From the NCBI GenBank assembly GCA_041940305.1, contig JBGTSJ010000001.1, positions 611,913-675,912 of the forward strand: a stretch of DNA of 64,000 nucleotides, read 5' to 3'. This DNA comes from JBGTSJ01 sp041940305. GTDB lineage: Bacteria; Planctomycetota; Planctomycetia; Planctomycetales; Planctomycetaceae. Position 1 is the first letter of the stretch. The number at the start of each line of letters is the position of its first letter. Below, in pieces: positions 17,287-26,031 of this stretch. The notes under the pieces are model-generated. The model was not told where the DNA came from, made no database searches, and saw only the letters and a program-made list of their open reading frames with translations. A program made the translations under genes and the position numbers.

Positions 17287-20007
17287 TTGTCTGAAGGTCA
17301 GATTCCGCCGGATGATGTTCCCGAGGGAGACGAGGAGTCCGGCGCAGCGGGGGGCGCGGATCGCATCGAGCGGCTCGACATCCGCGACGAAATGCAGCAG
17401 AGCTACCTGACGTACGCCATGAGCGTCATCGTCAGCCGCGCGCTTCCCGATGTCCGGGATGGCCTCAAGCCCGCGCAGCGCCGCATCTTGGTCGCGATGA
17501 ACGACCTCAATCTCGGCCCGACCGGCGGCCGCATCAAGTGCGCCAAGATCTCCGGCGACACCAGCGGCAACTACCACCCGCACGGCGAAGGGGTCATCTA
17601 CCCCACGCTCGTGCGCCTCGCGCAGGACTGGGTGATGCGCGAGGTGCTCGTCGACAAGCAGGGGAACTTCGGCTCCATCGCCGGCCTCGGTCCCGCGGCC
17701 ATGCGGTACACCGAAGCACGGCTCTCGTCGGCGGCCGCCGAGATGCTCGACGATCTCGAGCGCAACACCGTCGACTTCATCCCCACCTACGACCAGCGCG
17801 GCACCGAGCCGGTTGTCCTGCCGTCGCGGTTTCCAAACCTGCTCGTCAACGGCTCGACCGGCATCGCGGTCGGCATGGCGACCAGCATCCCGCCGCACAA
17901 TCTCGGCGAAGTGTCGGACGCCGTCACGCTGCTGATCGACAATCCAGACGCCACGATCGACGAGATCCTGGACGTGATGCCGGGGCCCGACTTCCCCACC
18001 GGCGGCGTCATCTGCGGACGGATGGGGATCAAGCAGGGTTACATGACCGGGCGCGCCACGCTCACGCTGCGCGCCAAGGTCGACTTCGAGATGGAGAAGA
18101 ACACCGAAGTCATCGTCGTCAAGGAAATCCCCTACCAGGACACGCGCGACCGCATCAAGGAAAAACTGGAGACGCTCGCCAAAGAGGACAAGATCAAGGG
18201 GATCGCCAAGGTCGTCGACTATACCGACCGCAAGACCCCCTCTTGGCAGGTCCGCCTGCACATCTATCTCAAGCGCGACGCCGACCGCGACGTCGTCCTC
18301 AACCAGCTCTACAAGTTCTCGCCGCTGCAGCAGACGGTCAGCGTCATCCTGCTCGCGCTCGTCGGCAACCGCCCGCAGACCCTCTCGGTCAAGCAGATCC
18401 TCGAGGAGTTCCTGCGGCACCGCGTGACGGTCATCCGCCGGCGCACCGAGTTTCTGCTGGACGAGGCGCGGAAACGCAAGCACACCGTCGAAGGGCTGCT
18501 GGTCGCCCAGATCGACATCGATCAGGTCATCAGCACCATCCGCCAGTCACCCAGCCGCGCCGAAGCCAAAGTGCGGCTGCAGCAGATCCAGGTGCCGGCC
18601 GAACTCGTCGCGCGGGCGCTCGGCGACGATGGCTTCCAGGTCTATCAGGAAGAGTACGGCATCCGCGACGCCTATTCGCTGTCGGCGAACCAGTCGGAGG
18701 CGATCGTCTCGATGCAGCTCGGCTCGCTCGCCAACCTGGAGCGCGAGAACCTGCAGGGAGAGCACCGCCAGCTGCTGGAGGACATCGCCGGGCATCGCCG
18801 GCTCCTCTCCGACGAAGCCAACATCCGCGCGGTCATTCGGGACCAGATGGCCGACCTCAAGCGGAAGTTTGCCGACGACCGCCGCACCGAGATCACCGAC
18901 GAAGAACTGGCGGACGTCGATAAAGACGAGTTGATCGTCGAGGAGCCGATGGTCGTCACGCTCTCGCAGCGCGGCTACATCAAGCGGCTGCCGCTCAAGA
19001 CGTACCAGGCGCAGCATCGCGGCGGCAAGGGGATCATGGGGACCAAGTCCGACGAGGAGGACCCCATCGAGCACCTGTTCGTCTCCAGCACGCACGCGTA
19101 CCTCCTCTTCTTCACCAACCTCGGCAAGGTCTACTGGCAGAAGGTTTACGACCTGCCGCAACAGGGACGCACCGCCAAGGGTCGCGCTCTCGTCAATCTC
19201 CTGTCGCTCGCCGAGGGGGAGACCGTCCAGGACTGCATCGACGTGCGCGAGTTCGTCGAGGATCAGTTTCTGCTGATGGCGACCCGCAACGGCACTGTGA
19301 AGAAGACCACGCTCGCCGACTACAGCCGCCCCAAGCGCGGCGGCATCATCGCCATTAAGCTGGAGGAAGGAGACGCCCTCATCGACGTAGTGAAGGTCGG
19401 TCCGGGCGACGACGTGGTGCTCAGCACCGCTGCCGGCATGTCCATCCGCTTCAGCGAGAGCGATGCCCGCGCGATGGGCCGCAACACCATGGGCGTGAAG
19501 GGCATCAGCCTGTCGGCGGACGACCAGGTGGTCGGCATGGTGGTCGCCGAACCGGAGGCGACGCTGCTCACCATTTGCGAGCACGGCTATGGCAAACGCA
19601 CGCCGTTCGGTCCGGGCGTCCTCGACGACGACGACTCCGACGCCGAATCATCCACCGACGAATCGTCGAGCGCGGAGCCGGAGGCGACCGCGGAGAGCGA
19701 ACCCGCTCCAGTCGAGCCCTCCGAGATCATCCCCCGCGGCAACATGCGCTACCGCCGCCAGAAGCGCGGCGGCAAGGGCCTCCGCGATATCAAGACCACC
19801 ACCCGCAACGGCCGCGTCATCGGTATCCTCGCGCTCCACCAGGATGACCACGTGCTGATGATTTCCACCAGCGGCAAGATCCAGCGGATCCTCGCCTCCG
19901 ACGTCAGCATCATCGGCCGCAACACCCAGGGCGTCCGGATCATGACGCTCGATGAAGGCGACGCCCTGGCATCCATCGCCCGGATTCCGGCGGAGACGGT
20001 GGGATGA
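17287..20007 (+). CDS. gyrA: DNA gyrase subunit A
   Basis: A 906-residue type IIA topoisomerase subunit that cuts and rejoins DNA together with GyrB, which is not in the window. The catalytic Tyr141 is in AAMRYTEARLS. The start is a TTG with AAGGAG about eight bases upstream. In the quinolone region the usual GDSAVYD reads GEGVIYP, so the equivalents of E. coli Ser83 and Asp87 are Gly102 and Pro106. The C-terminal pinwheel has a GyrA-box-like QHRGGKG early on and a second, better match (QKRGGKG, 825-831), after an acidic Asp/Ser/Glu insert at about 779-812. The domain order suits gyrase rather than ParC. Transcribed alone. Confidence 0.96.
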   Translation: MSEGQIPPDDVPEGDEESGAAGGADRIERLDIRDEMQQSYLTYAMSVIVSRALPDVRDGLKPAQRRILVAMNDLNLGPTGGRIKCAKISGDTSGNYHPHGEGVIYPTLVRLAQDWVMREVLVDKQGNFGSIAGLGPAAMRYTEARLSSAAAEMLDDLERNTVDFIPTYDQRGTEPVVLPSRFPNLLVNGSTGIAVGMATSIPPHNLGEVSDAVTLLIDNPDATIDEILDVMPGPDFPTGGVICGRMGIKQGYMTGRATLTLRAKVDFEMEKNTEVIVVKEIPYQDTRDRIKEKLETLAKEDKIKGIAKVVDYTDRKTPSWQVRLHIYLKRDADRDVVLNQLYKFSPLQQTVSVILLALVGNRPQTLSVKQILEEFLRHRVTVIRRRTEFLLDEARKRKHTVEGLLVAQIDIDQVISTIRQSPSRAEAKVRLQQIQVPAELVARALGDDGFQVYQEEYGIRDAYSLSANQSEAIVSMQLGSLANLERENLQGEHRQLLEDIAGHRRLLSDEANIRAVIRDQMADLKRKFADDRRTEITDEELADVDKDELIVEEPMVVTLSQRGYIKRLPLKTYQAQHRGGKGIMGTKSDEEDPIEHLFVSSTHAYLLFFTNLGKVYWQKVYDLPQQGRTAKGRALVNLLSLAEGETVQDCIDVREFVEDQFLLMATRNGTVKKTTLADYSRPKRGGIIAIKLEEGDALIDVVKVGPGDDVVLSTAAGMSIRFSESDARAMGRNTMGVKGISLSADDQVVGMVVAEPEATLLTICEHGYGKRTPFGPGVLDDDDSDAESSTDESSSAEPEATAESEPAPVEPSEIIPRGNMRYRRQKRGGKGLRDIKTTTRNGRVIGILALHQDDHVLMISTSGKIQRILASDVSIIGRNTQGVRIMTLDEGDALASIARIPAETVG

Positions 20008-20075
20008 GTGTGCTTCCGGGACGAGCCGGACAATTTGTTTGACAGGTTCTGCGACGCGGGCGGATCATCAAATCC

Positions 20076-20567
20076 ATGTCCACCTCTCTCGCCCCACCGC
20101 CGCCTGCTCTCGAGACACCGCCCTACCCGGTGCATCGCTTCAGCGTCGCCGAATATCACCGGCTCGTCGAAACCGGCCTGCTCGACGGTCGAACTCCTCG
20201 AGGTGGGTTGGATTGTCCCCAAATACCGCGCAGTCCATTACACGATGCGAACGTCGCAGTCGTAGAAGGGCCCGCATCGCGATACCGAGACCACCATCCC
20301 TCCAGCGGCGAGATTCTGCTGATCGTCGAGGTCGCAGACTCCTCGTTGACGCGAGACCGTCGCAAAGCCTCCATCTACGCCTCGATCGATGTGCCGAATT
20401 ACTGGATCATCGATCTGCAGGAGCGCAGTGTCGAAGTCCGTACCCAACCCGAGTCTCACCGCCGCCGATACGGTTCCACGACCGTCCACCGCACAGGAGA
20501 GACAATCGACGTGCACTCCGGTAATCAGTTGCTCGCAACGCTGCTCGTCGACGACCTCTTTGCGTGA
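20076..20567 (+). pseudogene. Degenerate Uma2-family (DUF820) nuclease gene
   Basis: The frame gives 163 residues with clear Uma2 ends: HRFSVAEYHRLVETGLLDG at the start and ILLIVEVADSSLTRDRRK then YWIIDLQERSVEVRT later. Between them the expected VELLEGW segment lies in another frame (VELLEVGWIVPKYR is read one base later, about 20191-20235). After PRSPLHDA some 50 residues are missing, joining directly to NVAVVEGP. The catalytic Pro-Asp of the PD-(D/E)XK core is replaced by Ala-Asn. Compensating frameshifts plus a deletion make this a likely inactive remnant. An intact 201-residue relative lies at 62813-63418. Confidence 0.72.
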
Positions 20568-20662
20568 TGCCTGTGGCATCGCCGGCGTCGATTCTTTCTC
20601 GGCTCTCGCTCCCAGCCTACAATCGTCGACTTCCAGGCCTCTGTCTCGGGAAGGGACGCATC

Positions 20663-22885
20663 ATGGGTCTCAGGCGTCGTGAGTTCCTGCAGGTCTCCGC
20701 TGCCGGCGCGGCCGGTGTCTGGTTCACAACTCCGGTTCGGGCCGCGAGCCCGAATCAGGATCATGGCGGCGATGCGCCCGTACCCGACTGGGTGCATGAT
20801 GTCACCCGCATGGCGTTCGTGACCTCCGGCGATATCCCGGCCGCGGCGGACGCCGGCGTCCAGGTCATCCACACCAACCTGATCTGGCCTTACTACCCGC
20901 TCCGCAGGGACGGCGGAGGACTTTCCCGAGAAGAAGACAGCTCTCTCCGCGAACTCGTCGAGGCCTGCCACTCGCGCGGCATGCGCATCTCCCTCGGCCT
21001 CCCCCCCTTCCCCCACGTCGATCTCGTCAACGCGCATCCCGACTGGCGCATTCATCCCGATCGCACCGGTTCCGTTCTGCAGCTGGAGCCGCGCGACGAC
21101 AACCTCGGCACGCGCATCGGCTGCAACCTGGGTCCGTGGGGCGAGTATCTGATCGAAGTCTGCGCCGAACTGGTCCGCGACTACGGCATCGACGGCTACT
21201 CGTTCGACGGCAACTACCATCCGCCGATCTGCTACTGCCCGGCCTGTGAGCGCACTTACCACGAGGAGCAGGGACGCGAACTTCCCCCAGCCGCGAATCT
21301 GGATGACCTCGCCTACCGCGAGTACTTCGAATGGCGCGGCCGCAAGCTGGTCGATCATTATCGCAGTCTGCGCCGCCGCATTCAGCAGGAGAATCCCGAG
21401 GCCGTCATCATCTCCTGGACGGTAAACGCCGGCCGCTACGGGCATCTGCTGCATTCCCCCCGCGCCATGCCCATCGAGCTCAACCGCGTGTTCGACATGC
21501 CCATGCAGGAGTGGTGGCTCGACGAGACCAACCTCGGCGCCAGCATTGCCCCGGTGTTCGGCGCGGCCTACCTCAAGGCCGTCGCCGGCGATCGCCCCGC
21601 CGCTTCCGAAGCGTACCTGATGTCGCGCGGCAATCCCTACGGAACCGACAGCTTCCCCGCTCACGAACGGCTCACGCGCACGTTGCTGGCCCTCACCAAC
21701 GGCTGCATCGCCGCCGAGTCCTTCGGCTGGAGCGGGCATCGCGAATCCACGGCCATGGTGCTCGATGAGGTCGCCCGGCGCGCCGAATGGATGTCGCATC
21801 TGACACCAATTCCCTGGTGCGGGATGCTGGTCAGCGAACAGACCCGCCAGTTCTACGCGTATCGCAACATCACCGAGCATTTCCTGCCGCACGTGTTCGG
21901 CGGTTTCCGCTGCCTCGCCGAGGAGCACGTCCCGTTCACACTGCTGACCGACGACGACGTCACCCCCGAGTCGCTCGCCCGCCACGCAGTCGTGCTGCTC
22001 CCCAACGCCGCCGCTCTCTCCGAGTCGCAATTGGGCGCCCTCCGCGAATACGTGCTCGCCGGCGGGGGCCTCGTCGTCATCGGCGAATCGTCTCTCTGCG
22101 ACCAGTTCGGCCGGCCGCGCGGAGACTTCGCGCTGGCTGATCTCCTGGGCGTGAGCTACCGCGGCCGCCCGCAGGCGCCCCTCGTGCGGCCCGAACTGGA
22201 CGTGAATTTTCAGGTCGCCATCGACGAGAACTACTGGCAGCAGCGGACAGGCATCGCCCGCCTGATCTGGGAGAATCCGCCGTTCCTCGACGACTCGCTG
22301 CGACGCCTCGTGCCGCACGGTTCAGTGACCTTCAAAGGGACCCTCGTCGCCGTCAGCGAGCCCGAGGACCTCTCGACCGTTTGGGCCCGCATGCAGCCCG
22401 ACGGCACAAGCGACCTGCTCCCCGCCGTCGTTGCCCGCCAGGCCGGCCGGGGACGAGTGGTCTATCTGGCGGCCGCCCTCGATGCCGCCCTCTGGAGCTA
22501 CGCTTATCCCTATCAGCGAAGGCTCCTCCGCCGCTGCCTCGACTGGGCCGCGCACTCTCCGCTCCCCGTCGAAGTCGATGCTCCGCTCTGTGTCCTCGTC
22601 CGCAGCTACATCCAGTCCGAGGCCCACAGGGACCGGCTGCTGATCCACCTGTTCAACAACATCAATACGTCCGCGGATCGGGGACTTCCTGCCAATGAAG
22701 TCCCCCTCCGTGAGGAAACGATTCCGATTCACGGCATCCAGGTGCATCTCGGCGAAAGTCGATGGAAGCGCTTCCGCCTGCAGCCCCAGGACCTCCCGGT
22801 GGACTCGCAGACAGACGAGGCGGGTCGATTCTCTTTCACCGTCCCTCAGCTCGATCTGCACGCAATTCTCGTGGCCGAGTCCTGA
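20663..22885 (+). CDS. Tat-exported glycoside-hydrolase-like protein with beta-galactosidase trimerisation-type domain
   Basis: The 740-residue protein begins with a twin-arginine signal (MGLRRREFLQVSAAGAAGVW), so it is exported folded. Residues about 50-420 look like a (beta/alpha)8 barrel of the putative glycosyl hydrolase GHL6 type (VIHTNLIWPYYPLR, GIDGYSFDGNYHPPICYCPAC). Residues about 440-560 resemble the beta-galactosidase trimerisation/glutaminase-like fold (LTDDDVTPESLARHAVVLLPN, LREYVLAGGGLVVIGE). A beta-rich C-terminal part follows. Substrate is unknown, presumably a glycan. The start at 20663, with GAAGGGA upstream, is chosen because it opens with the Tat motif; a longer frame adds 33 unlikely residues. 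Confidence 0.87.
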   Translation: MGLRRREFLQVSAAGAAGVWFTTPVRAASPNQDHGGDAPVPDWVHDVTRMAFVTSGDIPAAADAGVQVIHTNLIWPYYPLRRDGGGLSREEDSSLRELVEACHSRGMRISLGLPPFPHVDLVNAHPDWRIHPDRTGSVLQLEPRDDNLGTRIGCNLGPWGEYLIEVCAELVRDYGIDGYSFDGNYHPPICYCPACERTYHEEQGRELPPAANLDDLAYREYFEWRGRKLVDHYRSLRRRIQQENPEAVIISWTVNAGRYGHLLHSPRAMPIELNRVFDMPMQEWWLDETNLGASIAPVFGAAYLKAVAGDRPAASEAYLMSRGNPYGTDSFPAHERLTRTLLALTNGCIAAESFGWSGHRESTAMVLDEVARRAEWMSHLTPIPWCGMLVSEQTRQFYAYRNITEHFLPHVFGGFRCLAEEHVPFTLLTDDDVTPESLARHAVVLLPNAAALSESQLGALREYVLAGGGLVVIGESSLCDQFGRPRGDFALADLLGVSYRGRPQAPLVRPELDVNFQVAIDENYWQQRTGIARLIWENPPFLDDSLRRLVPHGSVTFKGTLVAVSEPEDLSTVWARMQPDGTSDLLPAVVARQAGRGRVVYLAAALDAALWSYAYPYQRRLLRRCLDWAAHSPLPVEVDAPLCVLVRSYIQSEAHRDRLLIHLFNNINTSADRGLPANEVPLREETIPIHGIQVHLGESRWKRFRLQPQDLPVDSQTDEAGRFSFTVPQLDLHAILVAES

Positions 22886-22912
22886 CGAGTCCCCCGCCCG
22901 GCCTCCGGGAAC

Positions 22913-22940
22913 TTGACACGCAAGTCATTGCTGATATGTT
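22913..22940 (+). promoter_or_regulatory. Candidate sigma-70 promoter for the large DUF1549 gene
   Basis: TTGACA at 22913-22918, a 16-base spacer, and TATGTT at 22935-22940 with TG one base ahead (extended -10). Transcription would begin near 22947, about 180 bases before the start at 23129. Confidence 0.5.
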
Positions 22941-23128
22941 GAATGGAGCAGACAGGTTGCGGCATTCCGCACTCAGCCCCGGATGGCTCGTGTTCGTCGC
23001 TCCCTGTCACGCGTCAACACTCAGCCGGCCCCGCCGCCATCCTCATGGCACTCCCCGGCCTGATCGACGCCCGCCTGACGTGTTGCCTCGCAATTCGGAC
23101 CCACCCCTGCGGCATCGGAGGAAGCTCG

Positions 23129-25612
23129 ATGCAACGTGCTTTGCTGGCCTGCCTGACAATCGTTTTCCTGTCCGGCATCACCCCCCTGTCCGCCGCCACC
23201 CCTGAGCAGCCGGGACCCCTCGCCTCGCTCAGTATCGAACCCAACGTCGACGGCTCCGGCTTCGTCCTCCGCGGACGGGACGCCCGGCAGCAGCTCATCG
23301 TCACCGGCCACCACGAGGCCGACGTCGTCACCGACCAGACCCGCGCGGTCACCTACTCCGTCGAGCCCGCCGCCGTCGCCTCCATCGATGCGACCGGCAT
23401 GGTCACCCCCCTTGCCGACGGCCAGGCTGTCATCACCGCTGCCACGCCCGACGGAAAATCCGCCCAGCTCGCGCTGCAGGTCAAGGACTTCGAAAACCAG
23501 ATCCCCATCAACTTCGGGAATCAGATCGTCCCCATCTTCACCAAGCTCGGCTGCAACAGCGGCGGATGCCACGGCAAGGCCAGCGGACAGAACGGTTTCA
23601 AGCTCTCACTCCTCGGCTTCTACCCCGAGGACGACTACGAGTTCCTCCGCAAGGAGGCCCGCGGCCGGCGCATCTTCCCACCGGCCCCCGATAAAAGCCT
23701 GCTCCTCACCAAGCCCGTCGGCACCTCCCCGCACGGCGGCGGCAAGCGCATGGAAAAGGACAGCTACGAGTACCGCATGCTCGTCCGCTGGATCGAGCAG
23801 GGCATGCCTTACGGTACCGAGGAGGATCCCGTCGTCACCGCCATCAAGTGCGTCCCCGAAGGCCGCGTGATGGCCCGCAACGCCCAGCAGCAGATCACCG
23901 TCCAGGCCCACTACAGCGACGGCACCGTCGAAGACGTCACCCGCATGGCGCTCTACGAGCCGAACAATGCCGACCTCGCCGAGACCACCGAGACCGGCCT
24001 CGTCGATACGCTCGACCTCGCCGGCGAAGTCGCCGTCATGGCCCGCTACCAGGGTCAGGTCGCCACCTTCCGCGCCACGATTCCCCTCGGCGCCGAAGTC
24101 GCCAATCTCCCGCCGGTCAAGAACTTCGTCGACGAAGCCGTCTTCAACAAGCTCAAGCTGCTCGGCATCCCGCCATCCTACATCTGCGACGACGCCACCT
24201 TCCTCCGCCGCGTCTCCATCGACATCACCGGCCGCATCCCCACCGAAGAGGACGTCCGCGTCTTCCTCGCCGATGCCGATCCCGACAAGCGCAACAAGCT
24301 CATCGACCGCCTGCTCGATTCCCCCGAGTACGCCGACTACTTCACCAACAAATGGAACATGGTCCTCCGCAACAAGAAGCGGAACAACGAGGACCTCTCC
24401 GGCACCTACGCCTTCTACCAGTGGATCTGGGACAGCCTCTACGAGAACAAGCCCTACGACCAGTTCGTCGGCGAGATCATCACTGCTTCCGGCGACCCCG
24501 AGATCAACCCCCCCGTCGTCTGGTACCGCGAAGTCGCGCAGACCGACGAGCAGGTCGAGGACATCGCCCAGCTGTTCCTCGGCATCCGCATCCAGTGCGC
24601 CCGCTGCCACCATCACCCGTTCGAGAAGTGGAGCCAGGACGACTACTACGGCTTCGCCGCATTCTTCAGCCGCATCGGCAAGAAGAACCTCCCCGCCGGC
24701 CAGAATCCTCAGGCCCGCGAGAAGCGCATCTTCCATAACGAAGGCATCGCCCAGGCCCAGAACCCCCGCAGCGGCGTGCAGCTGAAGCCCACCGCGCTCG
24801 GCAGCGAGCCGCTCGAAGTCGCGCCCGAGCGCGATCCGCGGCTGCTTCTCGCCGACTGGATGTCCGCCGGCGACAACCCGTTCTTCGCCAAGTCGCTCGT
24901 CAACCGCTACTGGAAGCACTTCTTCGATCGCGGCATCGTCGAGCCCGAGGACGACATGCGCGAGACCAATCCGCCGTCCAATCCCGAGCTGCTCAATGGC
25001 CTCGCGCAGCACTTCATCGACAGTGGCTTCGATCTCAAGCAGCTCGTCCGCACCATCTGCCAGTCCTCCACCTATCAGCTCACCTCGCTCCCTAATGAGT
25101 ACAACCTCAAGGACAAGCAGAACTTCTCCCGCTACTACCCCAAGCGGCTCAGCGCCGAAGTTCTGTACGACGCCTTCCACCAGGTGACGGCCAGCTCGCA
25201 GAACTACAACGGCCTCCCGCCGGGCACCAGCGCCATGCAGCTGATGGACGTCTCGGTCGCGCCGTACTTCCTCAAGGTCTTCGGCCAGCCCGCGGCCGAC
25301 ACCGCCTGCGAATGCGAGCGCTCCATGGAGGCCAACCTCGCCCAGAGCCTGCACCTCCTCAACAGCAGCGAAGTCCAGAGCAAGATCTCCGGCGGCAGCA
25401 GCCGCGCCGCCCAGCTAGCCGCCGACAAGGAACGCCCTCACGAGGACAAGCTCCGCGAACTCTACCGCTGGGTCTACGCCCGCGAACCCGAAACCGAAGA
25501 GCTTTCGATCGCCATCACCCACATCGAAAAACACCCCGACAACCCCCAGCTCGCCTACGAAGACATCGTCTGGGCCCTCATCAACACCAAGGAGTTCCTG
25601 TTCAACCATTGA
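23129..25612 (+). CDS. Secreted DUF1549/DUF1553 protein with Ig-like domain and CX4CH heme-like site
   Basis: An 827-residue exported protein. In order: signal peptide (LLACLTIVFLSGITPLSA), a bacterial Ig-like (BIG2-type) domain to about residue 125 (VASIDATGMVTPLADGQAVITA), a segment with CNSGGCHGKASGQNGF whose CX4CH spacing resembles an atypical c-type heme site, then DUF1549 (KLKLLGIPPSYICDDATFLRRVS, ITGRIPTEEDVRVFLAD), CARCHHHPFEKW, and C-terminal DUF1553 (LVNRYWKHFFDRGIVEPED, NLAQSLHLLNSSEV). GGAGGA sits seven bases before the ATG. It is followed by the giant coiled-coil gene and the cytochrome/WD40 gene; together they look like an envelope assembly, possibly electron-transferring. Function not established. 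Confidence 0.92.
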   Translation: MQRALLACLTIVFLSGITPLSAATPEQPGPLASLSIEPNVDGSGFVLRGRDARQQLIVTGHHEADVVTDQTRAVTYSVEPAAVASIDATGMVTPLADGQAVITAATPDGKSAQLALQVKDFENQIPINFGNQIVPIFTKLGCNSGGCHGKASGQNGFKLSLLGFYPEDDYEFLRKEARGRRIFPPAPDKSLLLTKPVGTSPHGGGKRMEKDSYEYRMLVRWIEQGMPYGTEEDPVVTAIKCVPEGRVMARNAQQQITVQAHYSDGTVEDVTRMALYEPNNADLAETTETGLVDTLDLAGEVAVMARYQGQVATFRATIPLGAEVANLPPVKNFVDEAVFNKLKLLGIPPSYICDDATFLRRVSIDITGRIPTEEDVRVFLADADPDKRNKLIDRLLDSPEYADYFTNKWNMVLRNKKRNNEDLSGTYAFYQWIWDSLYENKPYDQFVGEIITASGDPEINPPVVWYREVAQTDEQVEDIAQLFLGIRIQCARCHHHPFEKWSQDDYYGFAAFFSRIGKKNLPAGQNPQAREKRIFHNEGIAQAQNPRSGVQLKPTALGSEPLEVAPERDPRLLLADWMSAGDNPFFAKSLVNRYWKHFFDRGIVEPEDDMRETNPPSNPELLNGLAQHFIDSGFDLKQLVRTICQSSTYQLTSLPNEYNLKDKQNFSRYYPKRLSAEVLYDAFHQVTASSQNYNGLPPGTSAMQLMDVSVAPYFLKVFGQPAADTACECERSMEANLAQSLHLLNSSEVQSKISGGSSRAAQLAADKERPHEDKLRELYRWVYAREPETEELSIAITHIEKHPDNPQLAYEDIVWALINTKEFLFNH

Positions 25613-26031
25613 CGCAGCCGCGTGCCGCGCTGAACCCGCCCGTTTAGCCGCGACCCGCCAGGGGAGCGCGTCACGTTGCTGTTTCCAACCGTTGCAGTCC
25701 TCACCCGTTGAGCGGGGAGCCAAAGGCGACCGCAACAAGCCCGCCTCACACGCCCGAACCAGCCGATTTGCCGACCACGGAGGGGTCCCATCCATTAGCC
25801 GGTGGTTGAGCGCAGCGACACCACCGGAAACGGGTCAAGAAAACCAGGCGCAAGCATCCCGGAGGGATGCCATCCCCACCAGGCTCACGCTCCCGCCTCG
25901 AGTACCGACCAAGTAGCCGGGTCACTCCGTGACCCGGAATCAGCGTCCACCACGCTGAACCCACCAACGTCAATCCCCTCCGCGTCACGCCCTGACGCGG
26001 CTGCAGAAAAACCACCGCAAGGGATCCGCCC
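25613..26031. other. Intergenic region packed with palindromes
   Basis: This 419-base gap has no believable gene. Its second half is a cluster of five short palindromes (25799-26000), listed separately. The first half shows nothing I can name. Confidence 0.6.
25799..26000. repeat. Cluster of five short palindromes
   Basis: Stems are CCGGTGGT/ACCACCGG (25799-25806, 25820-25827), GCATCCC-GGA-GGGATGC (25854-25870), CCGGGTCAC-TCC-GTGACCCGG (25917-25937), TCAGCGT/ACGCTGA (25940-25946, 25952-25958) and CCGCGTCA/TGACGCGG (25980-26000). Two close on GGA or TCC, as does the element at 12327. The last lies 31 bases before the next start codon. Confidence 0.75.
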
